This document shows positions 17,401 to 25,355 of a stretch of DNA of 64,000 nt, in pieces (the stretch's first letter is position 1; each line of letters starts with the position of its first letter). This stretch comes from Phycisphaerae bacterium (GTDB taxonomy: Bacteria > Planctomycetota > Phycisphaerae > UBA1845 > Fen-1342), in contig JANQNU010000087.1 in NCBI GenBank assembly GCA_028279405.1, forward strand, positions 124,001 to 188,000, read 5' to 3'. The notes under the pieces were generated by a model. That model worked only from the letters and a program-made list of their open reading frames with translations, searched no databases and was not told the DNA's origin. The position numbers and the translations under genes are program-made.

Positions 17401-17754
17401 GCGCGGGATCGAATCGACGACGATCTCGAACTCGTTCACCTTCTGATCGAGATCCTTCACCTCGCTCGTGAGCTCGACCATGATCGTGCTCAGCCCTTCC
17501 GAGATGTTCGTATCGATCTTGTCGATGTACTCGATGTTCTTGATCGCTTCTTCGATCCGCTTCGAGATGCCCCGCTCGACCTCTTCGGGCGTGGCACCCG
17601 GGTACGGCGTGATGATCGAGATCGCGTTGGGGCGCGATTCGGGAAACATCTCGCGGACCAGCGTCGAACCGGCATAGAGCCCGCCGCCGATCAGTCCCCA
17701 CATCACGACGCCGACGAGCACGGGGTTGTTCACACTGTAACGTGGTAGCGACAT
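14497..17754 (-). CDS. RND-family efflux transporter (AcrB-like)
   Basis: A 1085-aa inner-membrane proton antiporter with the tandem RND architecture: a first membrane helix near residues 10-30, a large periplasmic domain, six helices from about residue 370 (LFGLILVFLSLLFFLNWRVALW), a second periplasmic domain, and a final helical bundle with AAVPFGLIGAVAGHFVMGFPL. The proton-relay region GLIVDDAIVVGENI matches the RND GxxxDDxIVVxEN motif. The substrate class cannot be fixed, although divergence from AcrB suggests an exporter of small organic compounds or lipids. The membrane fusion protein gene lies 30 bp upstream. No outer-membrane partner is adjacent, but a TolC-like gene exists at 53.5-55.3 kb. 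Confidence 0.9.
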   Translation of the reverse strand: MSLPRYSVNNPVLVGVVMWGLIGGGLYAGSTLVREMFPESRPNAISIITPYPGATPEEVERGISKRIEEAIKNIEYIDKIDTNISEGLSTIMVELTSEVKDLDQKVNEFEIVVDSIPRDELPEEAEETQVAKFEPRLPVISVTIFGDVDEHSLKSLGQQLRDDLLRLPDITDVEEGGIRKAELSVEIEPEKLVAYQLSLSEVADAIRRTNLDLPAGQIRAPGENVAVRTLGESDQADTIQDTIVRTTPSGRIIRVDDLGQVVDGFVDVDIEGRFNGKPAVDITVYKTSRQDAIDIAARVKAFVAGKLGQPFELDAITRVKNALGFRTAAQQIYDEALRNPYPSELALEVHSNLARYVEDRLDLLERNGLFGLILVFLSLLFFLNWRVALWVMTGLVISLCGTVMLMSFMGVSLNLISMFGMIVVLGLIVDDAIVVGENIYARVELGEDPHVAAVKGAEEVAWPVLVAVCTTIGAFMPLIFIEGRIGDFFGVLPIIVMFALGISLLESLSILPCHLGEWLRPIRQSIHGGGQSMATPGERIVARRRHFLIEMISKRYERLLRRCIHYRYVTVAGLLSAMILSAGMLAGDRVEFQFIQKMDAETLLVNLEMPIGTPLERTSDKLREIESIILDKESFSEIRNVFSLAGAQIQADEGGATASSRSHLAQAIIELETTDKRDRSSDKIINDLRSRTKQLTGMNALRFQEMSGGPAGAEIEIEIAGDDFDAILQAAEVLKTELATFEGVFDIDDDHEDGRREIQLALLDSARPAGFTTQAIATEVRGAFFGIDARTIQRDTEDVDIRVRFPESRRRSIYDLEGMRIKSPSGSMVPLSEVARMSETTGFTSLHRVNQRRAVTVSADVNADVTNADKVLETLRATVNQLEQKFPGTNIQYAGNKLETRKSFGSLGRDFLIAIMLIYVMLAGLFRSYLQPFIVLAAVPFGLIGAVAGHFVMGFPLTIISVIGLVALSGIVVNDSLILVSFINKLVANGESIQNAVVAAGLRRLRPILLTSLTTILGLAPLMAEQSFQAKFLIPMAISISFGLLFATVLTLIVVPAFYMILQDVYRIGRIFRPGAAPRPTPTQV

Positions 17755-17784
17755 GGCCCATTCCCTAACGGGTCCGTGAAACTT

Positions 17785-19083
17785 CTAGCGGTCGGAGTCG
17801 GCCTTACGCGCGGCCTGCACCCCCGGCGACGAGCTCTCCTGCTCAGCGCCCGCATGTGCCGATTCCGTCAGCCGGACCGGTGCGCCATCGAACAACGCGT
17901 CGAGGTTGGACGTGATCACCACCTGACCCGCGTCCAAACCCCCGATCACCGTGCGATCCACAAGGTTGCGGACCACGCGTACGTCGATCCGCCGGGCCGT
18001 CCCGTCGTCAAACAGGAACACCTGTCCGCGCTGCACGATCCGCCGCGGCACGATCACCACATCCGCGAGCGTTGGCCCGTCGATCCGGGCGCGCACGAAC
18101 ATGCCTGGAAGCAAGGGCGTTTGCTGCGAGCGGTTATCGACCTCGATGATTGCCGAAAACGTCCGCGATTGGCGGTCGGCGATCGGAGAGAGCCGCGCAA
18201 CGGCGCCCTGCCATACGATGTCGTCGCGCGTTTCCTGCAGGATCGCACAGCCCGCGCCCGTTCGAACGCGATCGTGCATTGATGCGGGCAACTCGAGAGC
18301 GATCTCCACCCGACTGCGGTCCACGATGGAAAAGAGCGCGGTTCCCACGAGCACTTGCTCGCCTCGCTCGAGGTTGACTTCGACGATTCGCCCGTCGAAC
18401 GGAGCGACGATCGTCGTTCGCTCGAGATCGAGTTCAGCGAGTTCGACGTCCGATTCGCGCAGCTTGATCGTCTCGCGCTGAATCGCGGTCCGTTCCGGCA
18501 ACAGCTCCAACTGATTTTCGAGCGTCTGCAGCGCGCGTGTCGCCTGCTCGTACGTGATGCGGAACTGGTCCAGCTCGCGGGAACTGGAGCGTCCCTGTTC
18601 CAGGAGGTCGCGAACCCGGTTGTACTCGCGCTCGGCGAGTTCGGCCTCGGTGCGCGCGATGCCGATCAGCCGATTAGTGTTCTCACGCTCGACGTCGATC
18701 TGGCGCAGCGCGGCCCGCTCGGCTTCGAGCTGACTCTTGGCACGCGCCAGTGCGGCCTGGTAGTCGCGTTCGTCAATTCGTGCAAGGACTTGTCCGTCGG
18801 TTACCGCAACACCGATCTCGAGCTCCGGCGCAACATCGACGATCGGTCCGCTGACCCGTGCGGTGACCTGGGCGGCGCGATGCGGCTCGGCCGAGCCGTA
18901 GCCGACGATCGGCTCGATGACCGTCTCGCGCTCCAGGTGCAGGCCGTCCACCGCCAACGTGGGCCGCGCATTCTGAACCTTCGGCGGTAGCGGCTTGGTC
19001 TCGACGAGCCCGTAGTACACGGTGCTCGCTCCGCCGACCAGAATGATGATGAGGACGAGCGAGAGAATAACTCGTTTCGTCAT
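17785..19083 (-). CDS. RND efflux membrane fusion protein (HlyD/AcrA-like)
   Basis: A 432-aa periplasmic adaptor anchored by one N-terminal helix (VILSLVLIIILVGGASTVYY). Order of parts: a barrel and lipoyl half (ITARVSGPIVDV-like segment), a long coiled-coil hairpin (about residues 95-200, ending EREYNRVRDLLEQGR...), the second lipoyl half (TIVAPFDGRIVEVNLERGEQV) and a C-terminal beta-barrel. It bridges the inner-membrane RND pump to an outer-membrane channel. ATG 19083 starts immediately before the membrane anchor. The frame is open further upstream without a ribosome-binding site. It is the first gene of the two-gene efflux operon. Confidence 0.9.
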   Translation of the reverse strand: MTKRVILSLVLIIILVGGASTVYYGLVETKPLPPKVQNARPTLAVDGLHLERETVIEPIVGYGSAEPHRAAQVTARVSGPIVDVAPELEIGVAVTDGQVLARIDERDYQAALARAKSQLEAERAALRQIDVERENTNRLIGIARTEAELAEREYNRVRDLLEQGRSSSRELDQFRITYEQATRALQTLENQLELLPERTAIQRETIKLRESDVELAELDLERTTIVAPFDGRIVEVNLERGEQVLVGTALFSIVDRSRVEIALELPASMHDRVRTGAGCAILQETRDDIVWQGAVARLSPIADRQSRTFSAIIEVDNRSQQTPLLPGMFVRARIDGPTLADVVIVPRRIVQRGQVFLFDDGTARRIDVRVVRNLVDRTVIGGLDAGQVVITSNLDALFDGAPVRLTESAHAGAEQESSSPGVQAARKADSDR

Positions 19084-19164
19084 TTGCGTGATCTTTGCTT
19101 CCAGAATACTTGGGGACTGCGGGGCACAATGCGACAATTCGCGAAGGCGCTCACGCCCGGATCG

Positions 19165-19200
19165 CCGACACGATTGTCGGAGGCCACTCCTTGGATTATA
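19165..19200 (-). promoter_or_regulatory. Candidate promoter and 16-bp palindromic operator of the RND operon
   Basis: On the minus strand TATAAT occupies 19200-19195, and a perfect palindrome CCGACA-CGAT-TGTCGG lies at 19165-19180, just past the predicted transcription start near 19188. No good -35 hexamer is seen at 17 nt. The palindrome is in the position expected for a repressor operator, but could also be a small hairpin in the leader. No regulator gene is adjacent. Confidence 0.4.
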
Positions 19201-19261
19201 GGGGATCCCGGCAAGGCAGCCACCGCGCCGTGTAACAACTTGTCCCCAGCAGCGGACCCGC

Positions 19262-20278
19262 ATGAAGACGCCAGTGATCCTTCATTTCGGCCCGACTCAC
19301 GACGATTCCCGGGGGTGTCGCGAACTTGCGGCGCTCTTCCGACATCCTTCCGTTTTTCGTCATCGAGTCTGGACAACGGAGACCACGGAAGGTTGGCCGC
19401 AGCCGTTGGCCGAAGTCATCGAAAGGCAGGAAAAGCTGCCGCCGACCGTGGCGCCCGAGGAGGCTGCGCTGATCCACGTCTGGCCCGGCGCTGACCAGCC
19501 ACCCGCCAGCACGATACCGGTGCTCGTGGAGTCTGACACCGACGCGAACGGAGAAGCCGGGGCTGATCGCTGCACACGATATCGGGCGTTGTCGGAGCGG
19601 GAATCACGGCCCTACGTCGCGGGAGGGCGCTCGGCCGTCGTGCCGGGCGTCGATCGCAAAGCCGAGCGGCGGTCGGTCACTCGGGACGCACTCGCAATCG
19701 ATTCCGAGGCGCCCGTCGCGATTATTCTGCCGCCGAGTCGCCGGGCGGCTCACACCTATCGCGCAGCCTGGTCGTTTCTGTTGGTTCAGAAAATCCTGCC
19801 CGTCGCTCGGCTGATCGTTCCGGGTGAGGGTCGCGAGGTCGAGCGGATTCGCTCGGTCTTGCGCGACATCGACCATCGGCAGGCGGCCCGGCTGACGAGC
19901 GATCGTATGCCGCTCACGGATCTGATCGAAGCCGCGGACGTTGCGATTCATCTCGGCAACCTGGAAGAGCCGACCGCAGAACTGGGCTTTGCGCTCGACG
20001 TTGGCGTTCCCTTGCTCCTCACGGAGCCCTGCTCGGCGTTGCTGGGGCTGACGTCGAGCGCTGTGTGGACTTGCGCTCGGCCGTCTCCGAAGGCGGTCTC
20101 GCGGGTGTTGCTGCGCGCGTTTTCGGAGGCTGACGGCGCTCGAGAACGGTCGGCGGCCGGCCGCGAGCAGTACTGGGAGCTGTGGGGACAGGCGCGCTTC
20201 GCGCAGCGCATGAGCGTGCTCTATCGAACGCTGCTCGGCATGCCGGTGGCCCCGGAGCATGCCGCCATCCTGGCATGA
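19262..20278 (+). CDS. Glycosyltransferase-like (GT-B) protein
   Basis: A 338-aa soluble protein. The C-terminal half resembles the nucleotide-sugar domain of group 1 glycosyltransferases: APVAIILPPSR, ARLIVPGEGREVERIRSVL, then LTDLIEAADVAIHLGNLEEPTAELGFALDVGVPLL, which corresponds to the usual donor-binding EPxGxxxxEAxAxGxPV region. The exact EPxG motif is altered to EPTAELGFA. The N-terminal half is short and lacks clear acceptor motifs. It is probably a glycosyltransferase or a degenerate relative, with unknown substrate. It is transcribed divergently from the efflux operon. Confidence 0.55.
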   Translation: MKTPVILHFGPTHDDSRGCRELAALFRHPSVFRHRVWTTETTEGWPQPLAEVIERQEKLPPTVAPEEAALIHVWPGADQPPASTIPVLVESDTDANGEAGADRCTRYRALSERESRPYVAGGRSAVVPGVDRKAERRSVTRDALAIDSEAPVAIILPPSRRAAHTYRAAWSFLLVQKILPVARLIVPGEGREVERIRSVLRDIDHRQAARLTSDRMPLTDLIEAADVAIHLGNLEEPTAELGFALDVGVPLLLTEPCSALLGLTSSAVWTCARPSPKAVSRVLLRAFSEADGARERSAAGREQYWELWGQARFAQRMSVLYRTLLGMPVAPEHAAILA

Positions 20279-20396
20279 GGCGCGTCTCTTGCCGTCTGTA
20301 CCCGGGGCGCGACCGCCATGCCGCTGGGCCGACTTCCGCTCCACGGCTATGCTACCGGGACAGCACTCGTTCGGGCCCGCAAAGGAGCTGAGAAGG

Positions 20397-21527
20397 ATGG
20401 CGTTTCCACGTGTACTGAAGGAAGTTCTGAGTCTGCCAACGGCGCCCTTCGCCGAAGGGTACGTGATCGAGTACGTGCAGCGCTTCTGCGACGTTCTGTC
20501 GGGCGTCGACGTGACCGAAGACGAGCATGGCAACCTCTTGGCGACGTATCGATGCGATCCGCACGACCGAACGCCGGTGGTCTTTACGGCGCACATGGAC
20601 CACCCGGGCTTCGTCGCGCTGGAGATGTCCAATCCGCGTACCGTGCGCGCCGCTTTTCGGGGCTGGGTGGAGTCGGACTACTTCGTCGGTACCAAGGTCC
20701 GCTTCTGGTCTGACGGTGGTTGGGTTCGCGGAAAGATCACCAGGATTCTCAAGGAGGCCAAGGTCTACCGCATGATCGGCCGAACGAGCCGGCCGGAAGA
20801 GGTCCGGATCGAGGTGTCCAAGCCGGTTGCTCCGGGCTCACCCGGGATGTGGGACCTGCCCGACCCGCAGTTGCGGGATGGTAAGGTTTACGCCCGCGGC
20901 TGCGACGACATGACCGGCGTCGCGTCGATGCTCGAACTGCTGAGACGATTGAGTCGCAAGCAGGTGCGCGGCCACTGCTATTGCCTCTTCACGCGCGCCG
21001 AGGAGGTCGGGTTCATCGGGGCCATCGGTGCAGCCAAGTCGGGAACGATTCCGAGCGGGCTGCCGATCGTCGCAATCGAGAACAGCAAGGAACTCCCCAG
21101 CGCACGAATGGGCGACGGGCCGATCCTGCGCGTCGGAGACAAGTCCAGCATCTTCACGCCGGACGTGACCGCGTATTGTGAGCGCGTGGGACGCGCGCTG
21201 GAACGCCGACGCCCGCGGTTTCGGATGCAGCGCAAACTGATGGACGGCGGGACCTGCGAATCAACCGCCTTCGTCGCGTACGGCTACCCAGCCACCGGCG
21301 TTTGCGTCGCGCTCGGGAACTACCACAACATGAATGAGAAACGTCGACGAATCGCGAGCGAGTACATCGCGCTCGACGACTGGCGGCGAATGGTCGACTG
21401 GTTCGAGGCGTTGGTGCTGGACGAGACGGGTTACGCGGCAGCGCCGGACCGCGTTCGGGAAGGACTCGACCAGCGTTTCGCGGCCCAGCGGGCGCTGTTG
21501 ACCACGGGGCAAGCGGCGCATGCCTGA
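20397..21527 (+). CDS. M42-family zinc aminopeptidase-like protein
   Basis: A 376-aa cytosolic metallopeptidase. The metal ligands and catalytic residues are visible: TAHMDHPG (His66, Asp68), RGCDDMTG (Asp170/Asp171) and TRAEEVGFIG (Glu202 as general base, Glu203 as ligand). The insertion domain between the first two blocks (GTKVRFWSDGGWVRGKI) is the PDZ-like dimerisation domain typical of M42 enzymes. The start at 20397 has AAGGAG upstream; an earlier in-frame ATG at 20259 would add an improbable leader. Its last codons overlap the polX start by 8 bp. Confidence 0.82.
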   Translation: MAFPRVLKEVLSLPTAPFAEGYVIEYVQRFCDVLSGVDVTEDEHGNLLATYRCDPHDRTPVVFTAHMDHPGFVALEMSNPRTVRAAFRGWVESDYFVGTKVRFWSDGGWVRGKITRILKEAKVYRMIGRTSRPEEVRIEVSKPVAPGSPGMWDLPDPQLRDGKVYARGCDDMTGVASMLELLRRLSRKQVRGHCYCLFTRAEEVGFIGAIGAAKSGTIPSGLPIVAIENSKELPSARMGDGPILRVGDKSSIFTPDVTAYCERVGRALERRRPRFRMQRKLMDGGTCESTAFVAYGYPATGVCVALGNYHNMNEKRRRIASEYIALDDWRRMVDWFEALVLDETGYAAAPDRVREGLDQRFAAQRALLTTGQAAHA

Positions 21528-23265
21528 GTCACTTACGAACGCCGACGTGGCGCGCGCATTCGAGGAACTCGCGGACCTGATGGAGATCGCCGGCGAGGAG
21601 GGATTCCGGCTCGTCTCCTACCGCCGCGTTGCGCGCACGATCGACGACCTGCCGACCGACATCAAGGAAATCGCAGACCGAGGCGAACTCGGCAAGCTTC
21701 CAGGCGTCGGCAAGTCATCGGTGCAGAAGATTGAGCAACTCCTCTCGACCGGCCGCCTGGCGCAGCGCGACGAGCTCGCGCGCAGCGTGCCGGAAACGCT
21801 GCTCGCATTGCGTGCCATTCCCAATCTGGGTCCCAAGAAGATCGCCATCCTCTGGCGCGAGCGTAGTATCGCGACGCTCGACGACCTGCGAACGGCACTG
21901 GCGGACGACGGGCTCGCGGGCCTGAAAGGCTTCGGCCCCAAGAGCGTCGAGCAACTTCGGCAGGGGATTGCCTTCCTCGAACGTTCGAGCGGCCGCAGCC
22001 TGTTGCACATCGCTGCCGCGGTCGCAGAGCGCGTGCGGGTGTTCATTGCACGCCTGCCGGGTGTCCAGCGGGTCGAAATCGCCGGCTCGCTCCGACGTGG
22101 CCAGGAGACGATCGGTGACGTCGACCTGCTTTGCATTGCTGACGATGGAACCGCGATCATCGAGCGTTTCGTGGAGATGCCGGAGGTCACCGCGGTATTG
22201 GGCGCCGGTTCGACCAAGGGGTCCGTGCGCTACGCCTTCGACGAAGACCGGACGGTTCAGGTGGACCTGCGGGTCGTTCCTGAAGAGTCGTTCGGAGCTG
22301 CGTGGCAATACTTCACGGGAAGCAAGGAGCACAACGTTCGATTGCGCGAGCGGGCCGTCAAGCAGGGCTGGAGTCTCAACGAGTACGGTTTGACCGCCGG
22401 CGAAACCGTGCTGGCTTCGCGGTCGGAAGAGGAGATCTATGCGAAGCTCGAGTTACCGTGGATCCCGCCGGAACTGCGCGAAGATCGCGGCGAGTTCCAG
22501 ATCCAGACGCTACCCGAGTTGGTTTCGCTGGCCGACATTCGTGGCGATCTGCACATGCACACGACCGCGAGCGATGGAAAGAACACGATCGAAGAGATGA
22601 TCGGCGCTGCGGTGGAACGTGGCTACGCGTACATCTGCATCACCGACCATTCGCAAAGCTCGATCGTCGCCAACGGCCTTTCGGTCGAACGCCTGATGCA
22701 GCACATCCAGGATGTCCGGTCCGCTGCCCGTTCGTTCCCCGCGATCACCGTCTGGGTCGGCGCCGAAGTGGACATTCTTGCTGACGGGGCGCTCGACTAT
22801 CCGGATGACGTGCTGGCCCAGCTCGATTGGGTCGTGGCGTCCGTTCACGTCGGAATGACCAAGGATATCGAGGTGAACACGCAGCGCGTGCTGACCGCGA
22901 TGCGCAACCCGTATGTCAACCTGCTCGGACATCCGAGCGGTCGGCTGCTCGGTCGGCGCGAGGCGATGCCGCTCGATATGTCTGCGGTGGTCCGCGTCGC
23001 CGCCGAGACCGGTACGGCGCTGGAGATCAACGCCTCCCCCAACCGGATCGATCTGAAAGACACGCACGCTCGGCTGGCACAAGAAGCTGGCGCCGTGCTC
23101 TGTATCGACACGGACGCGCATCGGACGGTGCAGTTCGACCTGATGCGTTTTGGCGTGCTCGCCGCGCGGCGCGCATGGCTGACGAAGAATGACGTGCTCA
23201 ACACCCAGTCCGCGGACGCGATCCGGAAATTCGTCGAACGGAAGCGATCCGGCGCGAGGAAGTGA
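21520..23265 (+). CDS. polX: DNA polymerase/3'-5' exonuclease PolX
   Basis: A 581-aa repair polymerase. The N-terminal 8-kDa domain with helix-hairpin-helix motifs ([28 protein letters not shown]) is followed by the family X nucleotidyltransferase palm. The palm carries [17 protein letters not shown], whose Asp pair lies about residues 200-202, and later VQVDLRVV. From about residue 345 a PHP phosphoesterase domain supplies the exonuclease: [25 protein letters not shown] and IDTDAH. It acts in base-excision repair. It overlaps the previous gene by 8 bp, so the two are probably co-transcribed. Confidence 0.93.
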   Translation: MPESLTNADVARAFEELADLMEIAGEEGFRLVSYRRVARTIDDLPTDIKEIADRGELGKLPGVGKSSVQKIEQLLSTGRLAQRDELARSVPETLLALRAIPNLGPKKIAILWRERSIATLDDLRTALADDGLAGLKGFGPKSVEQLRQGIAFLERSSGRSLLHIAAAVAERVRVFIARLPGVQRVEIAGSLRRGQETIGDVDLLCIADDGTAIIERFVEMPEVTAVLGAGSTKGSVRYAFDEDRTVQVDLRVVPEESFGAAWQYFTGSKEHNVRLRERAVKQGWSLNEYGLTAGETVLASRSEEEIYAKLELPWIPPELREDRGEFQIQTLPELVSLADIRGDLHMHTTASDGKNTIEEMIGAAVERGYAYICITDHSQSSIVANGLSVERLMQHIQDVRSAARSFPAITVWVGAEVDILADGALDYPDDVLAQLDWVVASVHVGMTKDIEVNTQRVLTAMRNPYVNLLGHPSGRLLGRREAMPLDMSAVVRVAAETGTALEINASPNRIDLKDTHARLAQEAGAVLCIDTDAHRTVQFDLMRFGVLAARRAWLTKNDVLNTQSADAIRKFVERKRSGARK

Positions 23266-23272
23266 GGAACCG

Positions 23273-23890
23273 GTGATCTACGACATTACGCCTCCGGTAA
23301 GTCCGGCGCTGAACGTTTGGCCGAACGATACTCCTCCGGCGCGAGAGGTGTTGCTGGACATGCAACGTGGTGACAACCTGACGCTCTCCACCCTGCGAAC
23401 GACGGTGCACGTCGGCGCTCATGCGGACGCGCCGAGTCACTACGGTCGCGACAGCGAGCCGATCGAGTCGCGCGATTTGGACCATTACCTGGGACCCTGT
23501 CAGGTCATCCGCGTCAGTGCCCGGCGCGGAACACGAATCGAACGGTCGGCGTTGCCCCCGAAGCTCGCAGCGGAGCGGATTCTGTTGGCAACCGGCACAT
23601 TTCCCGACCCGCTGGCGTGGAACGAGGACTTCGCCGCGCTGGCTCCGGCGCTGGTAGACGCGTTGCACGAGGAAGGCGTTCGAACGATTGGCGTCGATGT
23701 CCCGAGCGTCGACCTCTTCCATTCCAAGGACCTGCCGGCCCACCAGCGATTTCTGGCCAACGACATGGCGATTCTCGAAGGTCTGGTGCTCGACGATGTC
23801 CCGGAAGGCGTCTACGAACTGATCGCGCTACCGCTGAAGCTGGTCGGCTTCGACGCCAGCCCGGTACGCGCCATATTGCGAACGATCTGA
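23273..23890 (+). CDS. kynB: Cyclase-family hydrolase, probable kynurenine formamidase
   Basis: A 205-aa metal-dependent hydrolase of the cyclase family. The metal motif HVGAHADAPSHY (His46, His50, Asp52, His56) and the opening IYDITPPVSPALNVWPNDTP match KynB, which converts N-formylkynurenine to kynurenine in tryptophan breakdown. GVDVPSVD and PLKLVGFDASPVRAIL near the C terminus also fit. The GTG start at 23273 has GAGG upstream and lies 7 bp after polX. No other kynurenine pathway gene is near, so another amide or lactone substrate remains possible. Confidence 0.75.
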   Translation: MIYDITPPVSPALNVWPNDTPPAREVLLDMQRGDNLTLSTLRTTVHVGAHADAPSHYGRDSEPIESRDLDHYLGPCQVIRVSARRGTRIERSALPPKLAAERILLATGTFPDPLAWNEDFAALAPALVDALHEEGVRTIGVDVPSVDLFHSKDLPAHQRFLANDMAILEGLVLDDVPEGVYELIALPLKLVGFDASPVRAILRTI

Positions 23891-23974
23891 GTGCGAACCC
23901 AAGGGTGGGGGACGCGTTTCGCGCAGCAAGTCTATGTTCCTCCAGGGTAGACCCTTGGGCACCACGTCCGCCAT

Positions 23975-24141
23975 TGACCGCTCGCTCGCGCTCGCGGCTC
24001 GCACTGGCGCCCCTCGGCCACACAACGAGCCTCGAGCGCGAGCGAGGGGGGGAGCAAGCTCCCTTTGCGAGGCCTGTGTCTACGCCACAGGCCCCGGCGC
24101 GAGCCAAACACCAAACACAACGAGCCCCGAGCGCGAGCGAG
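23975..24141. repeat. 167-bp intergenic repeat, copy 1
   Basis: Starts TGACCGCTCGCT and ends CGAGCGCGAGCGAG. It is nearly identical over its full length to 39549-39714. Internal inverted repeats (GGGAGCAAGCTCCC; CCTGTGTCTACGCCACAGG) should fold as RNA. It lies in the 363-bp gap between kynB and the histidine operon promoter. No coding function is apparent. Confidence 0.85.
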
Positions 24142-24172
24142 GGGATCAAAGGGGCGCGAGACGCGCATGGTG

Positions 24173-24193
24173 CCCCACCCTTCTCGGGTGGGG
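24173..24193. repeat. GC-rich hairpin repeat variant
   Basis: CCCCACCC, loop TTCTC, GGGTGGGG form a perfect 8-bp inverted repeat. It is related to the hairpin at 2698-2720 and to the family A blocks. It lies between kynB and the his promoter and may isolate the two units. Confidence 0.6.
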
Positions 24194-24253
24194 GACGCGC
24201 TTATTAAGATCGACCGTTGCCGGTGCTCAAGGACCAGTGATGCGAAGTAGCGC

Positions 24254-24282
24254 TTGACAGTTGACGGGTTGGTTGCTAGAGT
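24254..24282 (+). promoter_or_regulatory. Promoter of the histidine operon
   Basis: TTGACA at 24254-24259, a perfect -35 hexamer, is followed after 17 nt by TAGAGT at 24277-24282 (four of six). The predicted start near 24289 falls on the ATG of the leader peptide at 24290, so the leader would be translated from a leaderless or nearly leaderless message. Confidence 0.6.
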
Positions 24283-24289
24283 TATGGAA

Positions 24290-24346
24290 ATGAAACGGAA
24301 CATGTTCCATCTTGGCCATCATCACCACCATCACCATCCCAGGTGA
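24290..24346 (+). CDS. hisL: Histidine operon leader peptide
   Basis: An 18-codon frame, MKRNMFHLGHHHHHHHPR, with seven consecutive histidine codons plus one earlier. It lies just upstream of an intrinsic terminator and hisG. This is the classic arrangement of his attenuation known from enterobacteria: ribosome stalling on His codons when charged tRNA-His is scarce prevents terminator formation. An in-frame ATG also exists at 24284, and another at 24302 would give a 14-residue version that still contains all the histidines. No strong Shine-Dalgarno is present. Confidence 0.85.
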   Translation: MKRNMFHLGHHHHHHHPR

Positions 24347-24387
24347 GTCGGCGATGTTGTGCCTTGATGGATAAGGATATCAGCAAC

Positions 24388-24420
24388 AAACGTCGGCTCT
24401 GGCCGGCGTTTTTTGTTTGT
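24388..24420 (+). terminator. his operon attenuator terminator
   Basis: AAACGTCGGC (24388-24397), loop TCTG, GCCGGCGTTT (24402-24411) with one wobble, then TTTGTTTGT. TGTTG at 24355-24359 can pair with CAACA at 24384-24388, which would compete with the base of the terminator and act as antiterminator. A ribosome stalled on the His codons (24317-24337) would leave 24355-24359 free. The arrangement fits transcription attenuation. Pairing energies were not computed. Confidence 0.75.
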
Positions 24421-24471
24421 TGATTTTCCGCCCTACGCCGACCGGAGCCCTTCAAAGAGTGAGGAGTCGGC

Positions 24472-25341
24472 GTGGTTCCCCCAGCATCCACCATTCAGTT
24501 CGCGATCCCCAAGGGTCGAATGTATGCCGAAGTGTCCCGGCTTCTCGAGGACGCGGGCATTCGCATCACGGTCACGGCGCGCGATTACCGTCCGTTGATC
24601 GGAATCCCTGATTTCACGGTCAAGATCCTCAAGCCCCGCGCGATCGTCGAGATGTTGGCGGCAGGTGCGCGTGACCTCGGCTTTGCCGGTGCGGATTGGG
24701 TCGCAGAATCGGGCGCCGAGCTCGTTGAGCTGCTCGATACCGGCCTGGATCCGGTTCGGTTGGTCGCCGCGGCGCCCCGTTCGATCCTTGCGGCCGGCGG
24801 TCTGCCCGATCGTCCGCTGGTAGTCGCGACCGAATACGTCGGTCTGGCGCAGCGCTGGGTCGACTCCGGGGGGATCCAAGCGACGCTGCTGCGTTCCTAC
24901 GGCGCGACGGAAGTGCTTCCGCCGGAGGACGCGGATTGCATTGTCGACAACACTGCCTCCGGCGCGACGTTGACACAAAACAGTCTCGAAGTGCTCGACG
25001 TCCTGATGGAATCGTCGACGCGACTCTATGCGTCGCCGCGTGCGCTGGATCTTTCGGAGAAACGGGAGCGAATCGAACGATTCGTGATGCTGGTGCGTTC
25101 CGTGCTTGAAGCGCGCAAGCGCGTGATGCTCGAGCTCAACGTCCCGGCTGATCGGCTCGAGCGGGTGATCGAGGTGTTGCCGTGCATGCGCGAGCCGACG
25201 ATCGCCCGGCTGCACGCGTCGGATGACTACGCGGTCAAGGCAGCGGTGCTGCGGAACCAGCTGCCGCGGGTGATCCCTTCGATCAAGGTCCGTGGCGGAA
25301 CGGACATCGTCGTGACTACGCCGGAACAGATTGTCGTTTGA
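24472..25341 (+). CDS. hisG: ATP phosphoribosyltransferase, long form
   Basis: A 289-aa enzyme for the first committed step of histidine synthesis, joining ATP and PRPP. The N-terminal segment IQFAIPKGRMYAEVSRLL and LGFAGADWVAES match HisG. The phosphate-binding P-loop lies in ADCIVDNTASGATL. The final about 75 residues (VMLELNVPADRLERVIEVLPCMREPT...) are the regulatory C-terminal domain of the long form, so it should be feedback-inhibited by histidine and not need HisZ. The GTG start has GAGGAG just upstream. It is the first structural gene after the attenuator. Confidence 0.93.
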   Translation: MVPPASTIQFAIPKGRMYAEVSRLLEDAGIRITVTARDYRPLIGIPDFTVKILKPRAIVEMLAAGARDLGFAGADWVAESGAELVELLDTGLDPVRLVAAAPRSILAAGGLPDRPLVVATEYVGLAQRWVDSGGIQATLLRSYGATEVLPPEDADCIVDNTASGATLTQNSLEVLDVLMESSTRLYASPRALDLSEKRERIERFVMLVRSVLEARKRVMLELNVPADRLERVIEVLPCMREPTIARLHASDDYAVKAAVLRNQLPRVIPSIKVRGGTDIVVTTPEQIVV

Positions 25342-25355
25342 AAGGAGTCGCTGCG

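Noticed and set aside
23617-24207. Frame reading through kynB into the repeat
   Set aside because: It uses a wrong frame of kynB and then the 167-bp repeat; no domain is present.
24317-24337. Run of histidine codons as an artificial His-tag from a vector
   Set aside because: It is followed by an attenuator terminator and hisG, mixes CAT and CAC codons, and is flanked by ordinary chromosomal sequence.
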